A stretch of DNA of 64,000 bases from contig NZ_CP040078.1 of the NCBI RefSeq assembly GCF_005280735.1, positions 186,001 to 250,000 on the forward strand, in the 5' to 3' direction. A program made the position numbers and the translations under genes. The DNA is from Trinickia violacea. GTDB lineage: Bacteria > Pseudomonadota > Gammaproteobacteria > Burkholderiales > Burkholderiaceae. Within the stretch, counting starts at the first letter, position 1. Every line of letters begins with the position of its first letter. The notes beneath the pieces were generated by a model that was not told the origin of the DNA, searched no databases, and saw only the letters and a list, made by a program, of their open reading frames with translations. Shown piece by piece: positions 52,581-61,543 of the stretch.

Positions 52581-53287
52581 CGGCGTGCGTTCCAGCCACG
52601 GGCAAGACCGTATGACACCGTCGCGCGCGCCAGTTCGAGCGTGCTGTCCACGAGCGTCATGGGCGGCGCCTTCAGGTGGCGCGCCGCCAGCGGAATTTCC
52701 GTGCAGCCCATGACGGCCGCGTCGGCGCCGCGCGCCTGGAGATCATCCAAGGCCGCCGAGAGATGTTCCGCGGAGCCGATGAGATCGCCCGCCTTCACCG
52801 CATGGATGCAGGCGTCGAGGCGCTGCTGGGTGTCTTCGTCCGGCGCCACGGGAACGATGTCGTGCGCGGCGAGGATGCGCTGGTAGAGCCCCGAGTAAAG
52901 CGTGCCGCCCGTCGCGAGCACAGCCGCGCAGCGCGTGCCCGGCGGCACGGCGGCAACACAGGTTTCAGCGATATGCAGAATCGGCGCACTGCTGTGCGCA
53001 TGCATCGCGTCGTACCAGTAGTGCGCCGAATTGCACGGCACGGCGATCAATTCGACGCCGTTCCGGTTGAGCATGTCGATACCGTCGAGCAGCGCCGGCA
53101 GCGGGTCTTCGCCGGTCCCGAGCATCGCGTTCGAACGATCGGGGATATGCGGCAGATTGGCCACGAGCAGCGGCAGATGCTGCTGGTCGCGCAGTGCCCC
53201 CGCAGCGCTCGTCAACTGGATGACCCGCTCCATGAAGTCGACGGTCGCAAGCGGTCCCATGCCGCCCAAAATGCCGATCAGCGCCAT
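52577..53287 (-). CDS. Aspartate/glutamate racemase family protein
   Basis: The protein has 236 residues. It opens MALIGILGGMGPLATVDFMERV and has the two catalytic cysteines at Cys85 (IAVPCNSAHYWYD) and Cys195 (AVMGCTEIPLAA), as in aspartate racemase and YgeA-type broad racemases. It interconverts L- and D-forms without pyridoxal phosphate, in the cytoplasm. It sits between two amino-acid/dicarboxylate symporter genes inside the T6SS operon, nine bases after one and overlapping the other. Exact amino-acid preference cannot be read. Confidence 0.92.
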   Translation of the reverse strand: MALIGILGGMGPLATVDFMERVIQLTSAAGALRDQQHLPLLVANLPHIPDRSNAMLGTGEDPLPALLDGIDMLNRNGVELIAVPCNSAHYWYDAMHAHSSAPILHIAETCVAAVPPGTRCAAVLATGGTLYSGLYQRILAAHDIVPVAPDEDTQQRLDACIHAVKAGDLIGSAEHLSAALDDLQARGADAAVMGCTEIPLAARHLKAPPMTLVDSTLELARATVSYGLARGWNARR

Positions 53288-53296
53288 GCCGTTCTC

Positions 53297-54571
53297 CTAG
53301 ATCTTGAGCGGACGCGGACAGATCACCGACACCGCCGCTGTATTGCCGATGACGAGGATCAGCGTGCGCAACATGTCGCACAGCGGATCGACCGCGAGGA
53401 ACAGGATGAAAGCCGCTTCGAAGGGCAGACTCAGATAGGCGCAGGTCATGCCGATCAGCGAAACCGTGACGAGCCCGGTCATGCCCGCCGACGCGAATCC
53501 GGCGAGCACCGACGCGAACAGCACTGTGCAAACCTCGACGACACCGAGCGAATGGCCGTACAGCTGGGCAATGAAAAACGTGGCGCACACGTAATAGACC
53601 ATCGGACCGATGCGCAGCAGCGAGATGGTCAGCGGCACCATCAGCTCGACCCTGGCGCGCGGAAAGCCGAGCCGCTCGACCATGCTTTCGATCATGCTCG
53701 GCATGCACGCGGCGCTGTTGCGCGTCGCGAGCGCAAGCGCGAACGGCGCGCGCAGCGCGGTGAGCGTCGCGCCGAGCGGCCGGCCCGAACGTTTCCAGAT
53801 GACGACGGCCGCCAGCGAGAGCAGCACGACGGAGGCCACGAAGAACGCAATGACGAATTGCAGCATCGCGTGCAGCGGCCCCATGCCCGATTTGCCGAGC
53901 TGCGCCGCGCTCATGCAGAACAGGATCAGCGGCAAGGGATAGCTGAGCCAGTGCATCAGCTTCTGGCAGGCGTGATAGATCGTCTCCAGCGCCTGGCTCA
54001 GGCCGGCGGAAATCCGCTCCGGCACCCGGCCGACGGCGAGCCCGAACAGCAGGGCGAATACGAGTGCCTTCAGCGCATCGCCGTTGGCGAGCGCGGCGAA
54101 GATGTTCGTCGGCACGAGACTGGTCAGCACGTCGACGAGACTCACACCTTTCTCGACTGCATCCGTGCCGTAGAGATTCATCACCACTTCGCTCGAAGTC
54201 GAATCGTGGCCGACCATCAGCCCGAACGTCTGCATGGTCGAGCTCGGCAGGTTGATGCCCGGGCGCAAGACGAGCAGCACCAGTGCGCCGACGAAGGCGA
54301 CCGTCGCCGAGGCGCCGAGAAACACCATGACGACACGCAACATCAAGCGCGCCGTGCCGCCCTCGCGGAACAGGCGTTGCAGGCTGAAGATCACGGCCGA
54401 GACCATGAACGGCAGTGTGGTCATCTTCAGCAGATTGACGTAGATGTCGCCGATCACGGTCAATCGCTGCGCCATCTCCGGCAACAGCAGACCGAATCCC
54501 CCCCCGAGCGCGAGACTGCCGATCACCACCCACGGGTTCACGGCCCACGCATAGATCCTGCTGGAATTCAT
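53297..54571 (-). CDS. Dicarboxylate/amino acid:cation symporter (SDF family), second
   Basis: The protein has 424 residues from the ATG at 54571. It has the SDF core: VNLLKMTTLPFMVSAVIFSLQRLF, LATRNSAACMPSMIESMVERLGF (the substrate loop), VELMVPLTISLLRIGPMVYYVCATFFIAQLYG and FASAGMTGLVTVSLIGM. It is clearly related to but diverged from the first symporter, so the two probably differ in substrate. It follows the binding-protein gene by 23 bases. Confidence 0.9.
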   Translation of the reverse strand: MNSSRIYAWAVNPWVVIGSLALGGGFGLLLPEMAQRLTVIGDIYVNLLKMTTLPFMVSAVIFSLQRLFREGGTARLMLRVVMVFLGASATVAFVGALVLLVLRPGINLPSSTMQTFGLMVGHDSTSSEVVMNLYGTDAVEKGVSLVDVLTSLVPTNIFAALANGDALKALVFALLFGLAVGRVPERISAGLSQALETIYHACQKLMHWLSYPLPLILFCMSAAQLGKSGMGPLHAMLQFVIAFFVASVVLLSLAAVVIWKRSGRPLGATLTALRAPFALALATRNSAACMPSMIESMVERLGFPRARVELMVPLTISLLRIGPMVYYVCATFFIAQLYGHSLGVVEVCTVLFASVLAGFASAGMTGLVTVSLIGMTCAYLSLPFEAAFILFLAVDPLCDMLRTLILVIGNTAAVSVICPRPLKI

Positions 54572-54594
54572 CGTTGCTTCCCCGACTGGTCCGA

Positions 54595-55548
54595 TTAGTT
54601 GTTTGAAGCCTGTAGCAAGGTCGTTACGTCGATCTTTTTGCTGCGTTCGGCGAGAAACTGATTGACGAAGGCGAGTAAGGTCGGCGCGCCGACGTTCACG
54701 CCGATCGCGATCGGGTCGTCGAGGTCCTCCAGGGTCACGACGCGCAGCCGCAGCGAAGCGGTCGGGTCGCGCTTGAGCACGTGCTTGACTTCGAATTCGT
54801 CGCGATAGGCCGCCGTCACGTCCCCGGCATCGAGCGCCTTGAGCAAAGCCTCCCAGCTCGGATAGGGCACCACCTTCGCCCGCGGGAAGTTGCTCTCGAC
54901 GTAGGTGGCATACGACGAATTCCGGACCACGCCGAGCGTGCCGTCGTAGGCGCGGATGACGTCGGGCACCTCGCGGCCGTGCGCGAGCATCGCGAACTTC
55001 ACGCGGTTCAGCAGCAGCGCACGATGCAGCCGGATGTACGGCATGCTGAAGCTGATCACCTGAGCCCGCGACAACGTTCGCGAGAGCTTGCTGATCGCCA
55101 GATCGGCCTGACCGCTCGCGAGCAGATTCACGACGCCGTCGTAGGTCTTCGCATCGCGGTTGAAGCGCACCTTGACGCCGAGCTTTGCCGCGATTTCCTT
55201 GGCGATATCGATGTCGACGCCGCTCAATTGGCCGTCGTGCTCTTCGAAGAACGGCGGCTGGTCGACACCCATCACCGCGACGACGAGTTCGCCCCGGCTC
55301 GCGATGCGCGCGAACTCGGGCGCGAGGAGCCGGCCGTCGGGCATCTGCATGAGGCCCGTCGAAGTGGCCACCGGTGCGCTTGCGATGGGTGCGATCGCCG
55401 TGGCCGGGGCGGCCGCGGCCGCCTGGGTCACCGCGAACGCCGGCGCGCCTGCCAGCAGGATGATCGCGCCGCCGAGCAGCGCGGCCAGCCTGCGCCATGC
55501 GATGCGCACCGTGTGCGCGGAAACAAGAGTTGAAAACGCGAGGAGCAT
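54595..55548 (-). CDS. Periplasmic amino-acid-binding protein (SBP_bac_3 family)
   Basis: The protein has 317 residues from the ATG at 55548; the ribosome site is unclear and the N-terminal export region is long (~40 residues, ending APAFAV). The type-3 solute-binding domain begins ~80 (RIASRGELVVAVMGVDQPPFFEEHDGQLSGVDIDIAKEIAAKLGVKVRF) and contains SGQADLAISKLSRTLSRAQVISFSMPY. It should bind polar amino acids in the periplasm. No ABC permease or ATPase accompanies it; the nearest transporters are the two SDF symporters. It may serve a sensor or scavenging role within the T6SS operon. Confidence 0.87.
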   Translation of the reverse strand: MLLAFSTLVSAHTVRIAWRRLAALLGGAIILLAGAPAFAVTQAAAAAPATAIAPIASAPVATSTGLMQMPDGRLLAPEFARIASRGELVVAVMGVDQPPFFEEHDGQLSGVDIDIAKEIAAKLGVKVRFNRDAKTYDGVVNLLASGQADLAISKLSRTLSRAQVISFSMPYIRLHRALLLNRVKFAMLAHGREVPDVIRAYDGTLGVVRNSSYATYVESNFPRAKVVPYPSWEALLKALDAGDVTAAYRDEFEVKHVLKRDPTASLRLRVVTLEDLDDPIAIGVNVGAPTLLAFVNQFLAERSKKIDVTTLLQASNN

Positions 55549-55568
55549 GTCAGTGGGCAGTTTCAATT

Positions 55569-55748
55569 TCAGTTGGTTGAGGAAGCCGGTGCCGGCTGTG
55601 ACGCAGGCAGCACCGCGGGCGCCTTCGCCGGCGCCACGTAGCGCACGCCGATCTCGATCCCGAGCAGGAACAGCAGCACGCACAGCGCCATCGCGCAGGC
55701 AAGCACGAGGGTCACCATGCGCGCGGTCATCGAAAAAACGTATTGCAT
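55569..55748 (-). CDS. 59-residue single-pass membrane protein in the T6SS operon
   Basis: The frame from the ATG at 55748 to TGA at 55569 encodes 59 residues. A short N terminus (MQYVFSMTARM) precedes one strong membrane helix (~11-33, VTLVLACAMALCVLLFLLGI). A Pro/Ala-rich tail of ~25 residues follows, probably periplasmic. It lies 12 bases after the DUF4280 gene and 20 bases before the binding-protein gene, on the same strand, which argues that it is real. Function is unknown; it could be an assembly accessory or a small immunity protein. Confidence 0.7.
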   Translation of the reverse strand: MQYVFSMTARMVTLVLACAMALCVLLFLLGIEIGVRYVAPAKAPAVLPASQPAPASSTN

Positions 55749-55760
55749 GACGGATAGTCC

Positions 55761-56147
55761 TCAGGAAACCATCGTGGTGAACTGCGCCGGCGCCAGGATC
55801 GAGATGACCCCGCCCCATGCGCACATCAGCTTCGAAGCGTTCTGCAAAGCCGGCATGGCGCCGATCAGGACCGTCGGCGAGCCCGGCAGCCACGGCGCCA
55901 TCGTCATCGGCACGCAGGGCATCGGCGTCAGGACGCCGAGCGCCGCTGCCGTCGCCGCCGCCACCATCGGATTCGCGACGCACGAGCAGACGCCGAACGG
56001 CGGCACGTTGACCATCGGCATGTGATCCATGATCGTCGCGGCGGGCGTACCCGCGAGGACGCGGTTGGCGGGCAGCACGTTCAACACCGCGGGCGCGGCG
56101 CCGAACGTGCACTGCATCGTTGATCCGGTCGTTACCAGAAAGCTCAT
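55761..56147 (-). CDS. DUF4280 PAAR-like spike-tip protein
   Basis: The protein has 128 residues, typical of DUF4280. It has repeated Cys/Pro/Met-rich motifs: TTGSTMQCTFGAAPAVLNVLP, ATIMDHMPMVNVPPFGVCSCVANP and TPMPCVPMTMAPWLPGSPTVLIG. PAAR-like proteins cap the VgrG trimer, bind a metal at the tip and recruit effectors. It is one base after the MORN-repeat gene and downstream of vgrG, so the three form a spike cassette. Confidence 0.9.
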   Translation of the reverse strand: MSFLVTTGSTMQCTFGAAPAVLNVLPANRVLAGTPAATIMDHMPMVNVPPFGVCSCVANPMVAAATAAALGVLTPMPCVPMTMAPWLPGSPTVLIGAMPALQNASKLMCAWGGVISILAPAQFTTMVS

Positions 56148-56148
56148 G

Positions 56149-56874
56149 TCAGCCCTTCACCCATTTTTCAAGCTGCTTGGCGAGGCGCTGTCCGCCCGTC
56201 GCCAGGCCTTCCTGCGGCGGGGGCGCGGCCACCTTGCGGGCTGCGCCAAGCGGCTTGCCGTTCTCGTAGGCGCGCTCGTCGCTCACGCGGCCGTCGGCGC
56301 CGTAGCGCCGCAGCGTGCCGTGCAGCAGGCCGCCCTTGTAGGGCGACGTCTGCACGAGCTTGCCGTCGCCCGTGTAGTCGCGCGTCTCTCCTTCGAGCAC
56401 CCCTTTGCGGTACGGCGCGCGTCGAACGACGACCCCTTCGTGCAGATGCAATGCTTCGCCTGTCAGCTTGCCGGCCTCGTAGTTGAACCGCGAGGTCGCC
56501 AGTCCCGACGGCGCATACGACACGGACGTCCCGTGCAGCACCCCATGCGCGTAGTGCTGGCGCAAGGCGACGCGGCCGTCCTCCCACGTCGTCGTCGCGC
56601 CGTGAAGCTGCCCCGCCGCGTAGTTGGCCTCCAGAAGAAGCGCGCCGGTTGCGTCGAAGGTGCGCGCCACGCCCGACAACGCGCCGTGCTCGTAGTGCGC
56701 CTCCAGGACGGGTACAGCGCCCGCGCCGTACATGACCACCTGCCCGTGCGGTACGCCGTCGAGCATCGGCATGCGGCTCACCAGCTGCCCTGCCGCGTCG
56801 CGCGTCTCGACGGCCGTCGCGTGCGCGGCCGCGGAGGACGTGGAAGGTTCGGCAGCGGGCGGTAGTGTGTTCAT
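56149..56874 (-). CDS. MORN/YwqK-repeat protein of the spike cassette
   Basis: The protein has 241 residues made of about eight repeats of ~22 residues with the pattern G...Y..GxLxGxxxxY (e.g. YEHGALSGVARTFDATGALLLEANYAAGQLHGATTTW; YKGGLLHGTLRRYGADG). It has no signal peptide or enzyme motif. Such repeats are annotated as YwqK-family antitoxin. In T6SS loci beside vgrG they may be adaptors or immunity-like proteins. It lies eight bases after vgrG and one base before the DUF4280 gene. Confidence 0.85.
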   Translation of the reverse strand: MNTLPPAAEPSTSSAAAHATAVETRDAAGQLVSRMPMLDGVPHGQVVMYGAGAVPVLEAHYEHGALSGVARTFDATGALLLEANYAAGQLHGATTTWEDGRVALRQHYAHGVLHGTSVSYAPSGLATSRFNYEAGKLTGEALHLHEGVVVRRAPYRKGVLEGETRDYTGDGKLVQTSPYKGGLLHGTLRRYGADGRVSDERAYENGKPLGAARKVAAPPPQEGLATGGQRLAKQLEKWVKG

Positions 56875-56882
56875 CTCTTGCC

Positions 56883-58787
56883 TCAGTTGAGCTTGACGAG
56901 TACGCCCTTGAGCGCGAGCATCGGGCCGCCGTCGATCGTCTGCATCGCCGACGCCTTGCTTTGCACCTGCAACGCCTCGTTGCTGAGCGTCGTGCCGGCC
57001 TTGTTGGCGAGCGTGGTGCCCGCCTGGCTCTGGAGCGACGTGCCGGCCTTGATGCTGATCGAGCCGGTCACATCGATGACGAGATTGCCGCTCACCTTCA
57101 GCGTGTAGTTGCCGCCGACCTTTTGCACAAACGCCGCGTGATTCGTGTGGGCTTCGTCGCCGGTCACATCGACCGAGCGCGTGCCTTTCACCTTGTGCGT
57201 CTCGTTGCCCTTCTGCACGTCGACGGTGCGATCGCCCTTTTTGACGACATGCGTTTCGGCCCCCGCGAGCACCGTCGTGGACAGCGCGTTTTCGACGGCG
57301 ATATTCAGGTCTTTCTGCGCGTGGAAATACAGCTCCTCGCTATTGAGCTTGTCGTCCATGCGGATTTCATTGCCGGCGGTGCCGCCTTTCGACGAACGCG
57401 AGCGCATCACGCTTTGCGTCTGCGACGCAGGCAGTCCGACGGGCAACGTGCCCTGGCGGTTGTAGACGCTGCCGGTCACGAGCGGCCGGTCGGGATCGCC
57501 GTCGACGTAGCTCACGACCACCTCCTGGCCCACGCGCGGCAGCACCAGATGTCCCCAGCCGTTACCCGCCGCGACCTGCGCCACGCGCACCCAGCACGAG
57601 CTGTTTTCGTTGGCGCCGGCCGAACGGTCCCAGTGGAACTTCAGCTTGATGCGGCCGTATGCATCGGTCCAGATTTCCTCGCCCGACGAACCGGTGACGA
57701 TCGCCGTGTGCGTGCCGGCCACCGTCGGCTTCGGCGTCACGAGCGGCGGACGGAATGCGACCGAAGCCGGAATCACGTCGAAGGTGTTGTCATAGCGATC
57801 GTTGTTCGACGCGCTGTGCGACACCGCGCGGATCACATACGACGCGTTGAAGGCCGCATTCGCGTGGCCGCCCAGCGTGAAGCTCGCGCCTGCGGTGAGC
57901 GTGCAGATTCCGCTGCTGGCGCGGCCCGTGCGCTGCCCCACTTGCTGTGCCGCGAGCCGCAGCTTCGCCGTGCGCGTGCCGTCCGCGGCCGTCGCATAGC
58001 CGCCGGGAAAGGTGTAGCGCGTTCCGCTCGCCGGTCCGCTGCCGGCCGCGGAATTGGCCGTCAGCAGCGCAGCCTTCGTGTAGTCGTAGTCGGCGACGAT
58101 CTGCTCGGCTTCCACGAGCCCCGTCGTCATCTCGAAGGCGTCGATCCGGTCGACGTGACGATGCGCGACCGAATCGCTGGAGTACCAGAGGTGCGAGTCG
58201 GTCTTGCCCGGCTTGTGCGCGGCGGTGCTGTCGCCGAGCACCATCGTGTGCACGCCGTCGGCGAACGTGAAGAAGTAGAAGATGCCTTCCTCTTCCATCA
58301 GCCGCGAGATGAACTGCAACGCGCTTTCATCGTATTGCACGCAGTATTCACGCACGGCGTAGGTGCCCTTCACGCGCAGTTCGATCGCGACGCCGAACTT
58401 CTGCAGCACCTGCTCGACGATGTCGAGCGCACTCAGGTTCTGATAGATCGCCCGGTCGCTCCCGAGCCCGAGCAGCCAGAGCCGAGGTGCGAGCTCGGCG
58501 GTATAGAAGCCATGCTGCGCATCGGTGCCGATCTGGGCGAAGCGGGTGACGATGCCGTGGAGATAGCGCTTCGGGCCCGACGGCACCTGCAGCGTCACGG
58601 TCGCATTCTTGCCGACGATCGCCTGCGCATCGAGCGCGCGGTTCGGCGAACGCATGCGCAGATCGAAGTGAAACGGCGCGGAAATCGCTTCGCGTCCGCC
58701 CAGGCCGTCGAGCAGCAGGACGTCCTTGCCGAACGGCGTGCTGATCGAAAGCAGACAGCCTGCCTGCGTCGCGTTGGCGGCTTGCAC
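56883..58787 (-). CDS. vgrG: T6SS spike protein VgrG (TssI)
   Basis: The protein has 634 residues from a GTG at 58787 that has AGGAG eight bases upstream; the stop of tssH ends at 58789, one base away. It has gp27-like domains (PFHFDLRMRSPNRALDAQAIVGKNATVTLQ; ESALQFISRLMEEEGIFYFF), the gp5 OB-fold (DAYGRIKLKFHWDR...CWVRVAQVAAGNGWGHLVLPRVGQEVVVSYVDGDPDRPLVTGSVYN), and a beta-helical needle with Val/Thr/Gly repeats to the end. No C-terminal effector domain is attached, so cargo must bind through the PAAR-like or adaptor proteins. Confidence 0.95.
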   Translation of the reverse strand: MQAANATQAGCLLSISTPFGKDVLLLDGLGGREAISAPFHFDLRMRSPNRALDAQAIVGKNATVTLQVPSGPKRYLHGIVTRFAQIGTDAQHGFYTAELAPRLWLLGLGSDRAIYQNLSALDIVEQVLQKFGVAIELRVKGTYAVREYCVQYDESALQFISRLMEEEGIFYFFTFADGVHTMVLGDSTAAHKPGKTDSHLWYSSDSVAHRHVDRIDAFEMTTGLVEAEQIVADYDYTKAALLTANSAAGSGPASGTRYTFPGGYATAADGTRTAKLRLAAQQVGQRTGRASSGICTLTAGASFTLGGHANAAFNASYVIRAVSHSASNNDRYDNTFDVIPASVAFRPPLVTPKPTVAGTHTAIVTGSSGEEIWTDAYGRIKLKFHWDRSAGANENSSCWVRVAQVAAGNGWGHLVLPRVGQEVVVSYVDGDPDRPLVTGSVYNRQGTLPVGLPASQTQSVMRSRSSKGGTAGNEIRMDDKLNSEELYFHAQKDLNIAVENALSTTVLAGAETHVVKKGDRTVDVQKGNETHKVKGTRSVDVTGDEAHTNHAAFVQKVGGNYTLKVSGNLVIDVTGSISIKAGTSLQSQAGTTLANKAGTTLSNEALQVQSKASAMQTIDGGPMLALKGVLVKLN

Positions 58788-58788
58788 G

Positions 58789-61530
58789 TCAGGTCTCCTC
58801 GCGGGCCATGAAACGGAAGCAGACGGCGCCGTCCTGCGCGAAATCGAGCTGCACCCCGCCGAACGGCTTCGCCATCGACATGCGTTCGAGCACTTCACGC
58901 GCCAGCTCGGGCAGCACGTATTGCGTGAGGATGTGATCGACGTTGCGCGCGCCGCTGTCCACTTCCTTGCAGCGCTCGGCGATGATCTGCGCGAAGCGGT
59001 CGTCCCAGGTCAGTTGCGCGTGGTGGTTGCGCGCAAAGCGCTCGGCGAGCCGCTTGAGCTTCAGGTTCACGATCGCCGTGATCTGCGCATCGCCGAGGTG
59101 GTAGTAAGGCACCAGCACCATGCGGCCGAGAAACGCCGGGCTGAACTGCTTGAGCAGCGCGGGCCGCAGACGCGCGATCAGCTCCTCGGGAGGCGGACGG
59201 CGGCCGCCATGGCACGCTTCCGTGATGACGTCCTGCGCCGCGTTCGAGGTCAGCAGGATCAGCGTGTTCCTGAAGTCGATCGAGATGCCCTCGCCGTCCT
59301 CCATCACGCCCTTGTCGAACACCTGGAAGAACAGTTCGAGCACGTCGGGATGGGCCTTCTCCATTTCATCGAGCAGCACGACGCTGTACGGACGCCGCCG
59401 CACGGCTTCCGTCAGCACGCCGCCGCGGCCATAGCCGACGTAGCCCGGAGGCGCGCCCTTCAGTCCGGAGACGCTGTGCGCCTCCTGGAATTCGGACATG
59501 TTCACGGTAATCATGTTGCGCTCGCCGCCGTACAGCATGTCGGCCAGCGCGGCGGCCGTCTCCGTCTTGCCTACGCCGCTCGGGCCGACCAGCAGGAACA
59601 CACCGACGGGCTTGCCGGGATCGTCGAGATCCGCGCGAAACGTGCGCACGCGCCGCGCGATCGCATCGAGCGCTTCATCCTGGCCGACCACGCGCGCCGC
59701 GAGCTTTTCGTGCAGGTAGAGCACCGTGTGGAGTTCGTCGGCGAGCATGTCGCCGACGGGAATCCCGGTCCAGCCCGAGATCACCTTGGCGACCACGGTC
59801 GAATCGACGCACACGGGCACCATCGGCTCATCGCTGCGCACCGCTTCCAGGCCCATTTCGAGGCGCCGGAGATTGGCGGCGAGCGACTCGCTGTCCTCTT
59901 CGTCGCCGATTGCCTGGGTCTCGCCAAGCGGGCTCTCGGTGGCCGGGCTCTCAGTCAGCGTGCGCGCGATCTTGCGCCGCCACGCCAGAATCTCGTCGAC
60001 GACGCGCTTCTCGGTTATCAGCTTCTCGTTCAGACGCGTGCGCTGCGCACGCCGTTCGTCGAGCTGACGGACGAGCGCCGCGATGGCATCCGCACGATCG
60101 GCCCCCGTGGCCGCTTCGTGACGCAGGATGCGTAACTGGTTTTCGTCGGAATCGATCGCGCGGCCCAGCGCTTCGATCTCTTCCGGCACGCCGCTCTGGC
60201 CGAGCGCCACCCGCGCGCAGGCCGTATCGAGCACGCTGACGGCCTTGTCCGGCAACTGCCTGCCCGAGATGTAGCGATGCGACAGCTTCACGGCGTCGCG
60301 CACCGCCTCGTCGAGAATCTCGACACCGTGATGCGCTTCGAGCTTCGCCACCATGCCGCGCAGCATTTCAACGGCGGCCGCCTCGCTCGGCTCTTCGACC
60401 TTCACGACCTGGAAGCGTCGCGCGAGAGCGGGATCGCGCTCGACATACTTTTTGTATTCAGCCCAGGTCGTGGCGGCAATCGTGCGCAGCTCGCCGCGCG
60501 CCAGCGCGGGCTTGAGCAGATTCGCCGCATCGCCCTGGCCTTCGCTGCCGCCCGCCCCGATCAGCTGATGGGCCTCGTCGATGAACAGAATCACGGGGAC
60601 AGGCGACGCTTTCACTTCCGCAATCACCGACTTCAGCCGGTTCTCGAACTCGCCCTTGACCCCGGCGCCCGCCTGAAGCAAGGCAAGATCGAGCGAGCGC
60701 ACGGAGACATTGGCGAGCGCAGGCGGCACTTCGCCCGACACCACGCGCTGCGCGAAACCTTCGACGATCGCGGTTTTGCCGACGCCCGCCTCACCCGTCA
60801 GGATCGGGTTGTTCTGGCGGCGCCGCAGCAGCACGTCGATCAACTGACGGATCTCCGCATCGCGCCCGCAGATCGGATCGCTCGCGCCTTCGCGCGCGAG
60901 CGCGGTCATGTCGACCGTGTACTGCGCGAGTGCGGAAGAACGGCCGCCGCTGTTCGCAGTCATGGCCGGCATCGCCTGCATCGTCTGAGAGACGCCGCCC
61001 GCCGGCGCGGTTGCGGCACCCAGGACGGCGGTTGGCGGCGCCGCCCTGCCGCCGTCTTCGGACGAGTTCGCCGCCAGCGCCGGCAGCGCGTCGCGCAGCG
61101 CGGCACGCGGAATCTTCAGCAAGGCGGGCGCCGAGTCGAGCAGCAGCCCGCGCAGGCTATCCAGTTCGAGCAGCGCCAGCACGATCGTGCCCGAGCGGAT
61201 CTGCTGCTCGCCGAGCAGCATCGAACTGAGCAGCCACGCCTCCTGGAACAGCGGCGAAAAATTCGGCGACAGTGCGGGCGTGCGGCCATTGCCGCGCTTG
61301 AACTGATCGACCGCGTTTTGCAGCGAGACGGTGACGTCGGCGGCCGACATGCTGAAGCGCTCGAGAATCGCGTGCAGATCGGGCGCGTCCGATTCGAGCA
61401 ATTGCAGCAGCAGATGCTCGACGTCCACGTTGTAGTGCGTCTGCCGTACGCACAGCTGCGCGGCTTGTTCCATCGCGTGCTTGCATGCCGGGTTCAGGCG
61501 GCTCAACAGCGTGCGGATATCGATGTCCAT
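58789..61530 (-). CDS. tssH: T6SS AAA+ ATPase TssH (ClpV)
   Basis: The protein has 913 residues. The N-terminal Clp_N domain (~5-140) is followed by AAA domain 1 with Walker A GEAGVGKT at 246-253 and Walker B VILFIDEAH. The ClpB-type middle region is short. AAA domain 2 has GPSGVGKTETAAAL, VVLLDEMEKAHPDV and a C-terminal D2-small domain. ClpV disassembles contracted sheath for reuse. It lies between tssG (13-base gap) and vgrG. Confidence 0.96.
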   Translation of the reverse strand: MDIDIRTLLSRLNPACKHAMEQAAQLCVRQTHYNVDVEHLLLQLLESDAPDLHAILERFSMSAADVTVSLQNAVDQFKRGNGRTPALSPNFSPLFQEAWLLSSMLLGEQQIRSGTIVLALLELDSLRGLLLDSAPALLKIPRAALRDALPALAANSSEDGGRAAPPTAVLGAATAPAGGVSQTMQAMPAMTANSGGRSSALAQYTVDMTALAREGASDPICGRDAEIRQLIDVLLRRRQNNPILTGEAGVGKTAIVEGFAQRVVSGEVPPALANVSVRSLDLALLQAGAGVKGEFENRLKSVIAEVKASPVPVILFIDEAHQLIGAGGSEGQGDAANLLKPALARGELRTIAATTWAEYKKYVERDPALARRFQVVKVEEPSEAAAVEMLRGMVAKLEAHHGVEILDEAVRDAVKLSHRYISGRQLPDKAVSVLDTACARVALGQSGVPEEIEALGRAIDSDENQLRILRHEAATGADRADAIAALVRQLDERRAQRTRLNEKLITEKRVVDEILAWRRKIARTLTESPATESPLGETQAIGDEEDSESLAANLRRLEMGLEAVRSDEPMVPVCVDSTVVAKVISGWTGIPVGDMLADELHTVLYLHEKLAARVVGQDEALDAIARRVRTFRADLDDPGKPVGVFLLVGPSGVGKTETAAALADMLYGGERNMITVNMSEFQEAHSVSGLKGAPPGYVGYGRGGVLTEAVRRRPYSVVLLDEMEKAHPDVLELFFQVFDKGVMEDGEGISIDFRNTLILLTSNAAQDVITEACHGGRRPPPEELIARLRPALLKQFSPAFLGRMVLVPYYHLGDAQITAIVNLKLKRLAERFARNHHAQLTWDDRFAQIIAERCKEVDSGARNVDHILTQYVLPELAREVLERMSMAKPFGGVQLDFAQDGAVCFRFMAREET

Positions 61531-61543
61531 GTCGTATTGATCT

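Noticed and set aside
52676..54598. Long + strand frame opposite racemase and symporter genes
   Set aside because: It spans the junction of two well-defined minus-strand genes and has no recognisable domain.
56865..58811. Long + strand frame opposite vgrG
   Set aside because: Shadow frame; VgrG domains are unambiguous on the minus strand.
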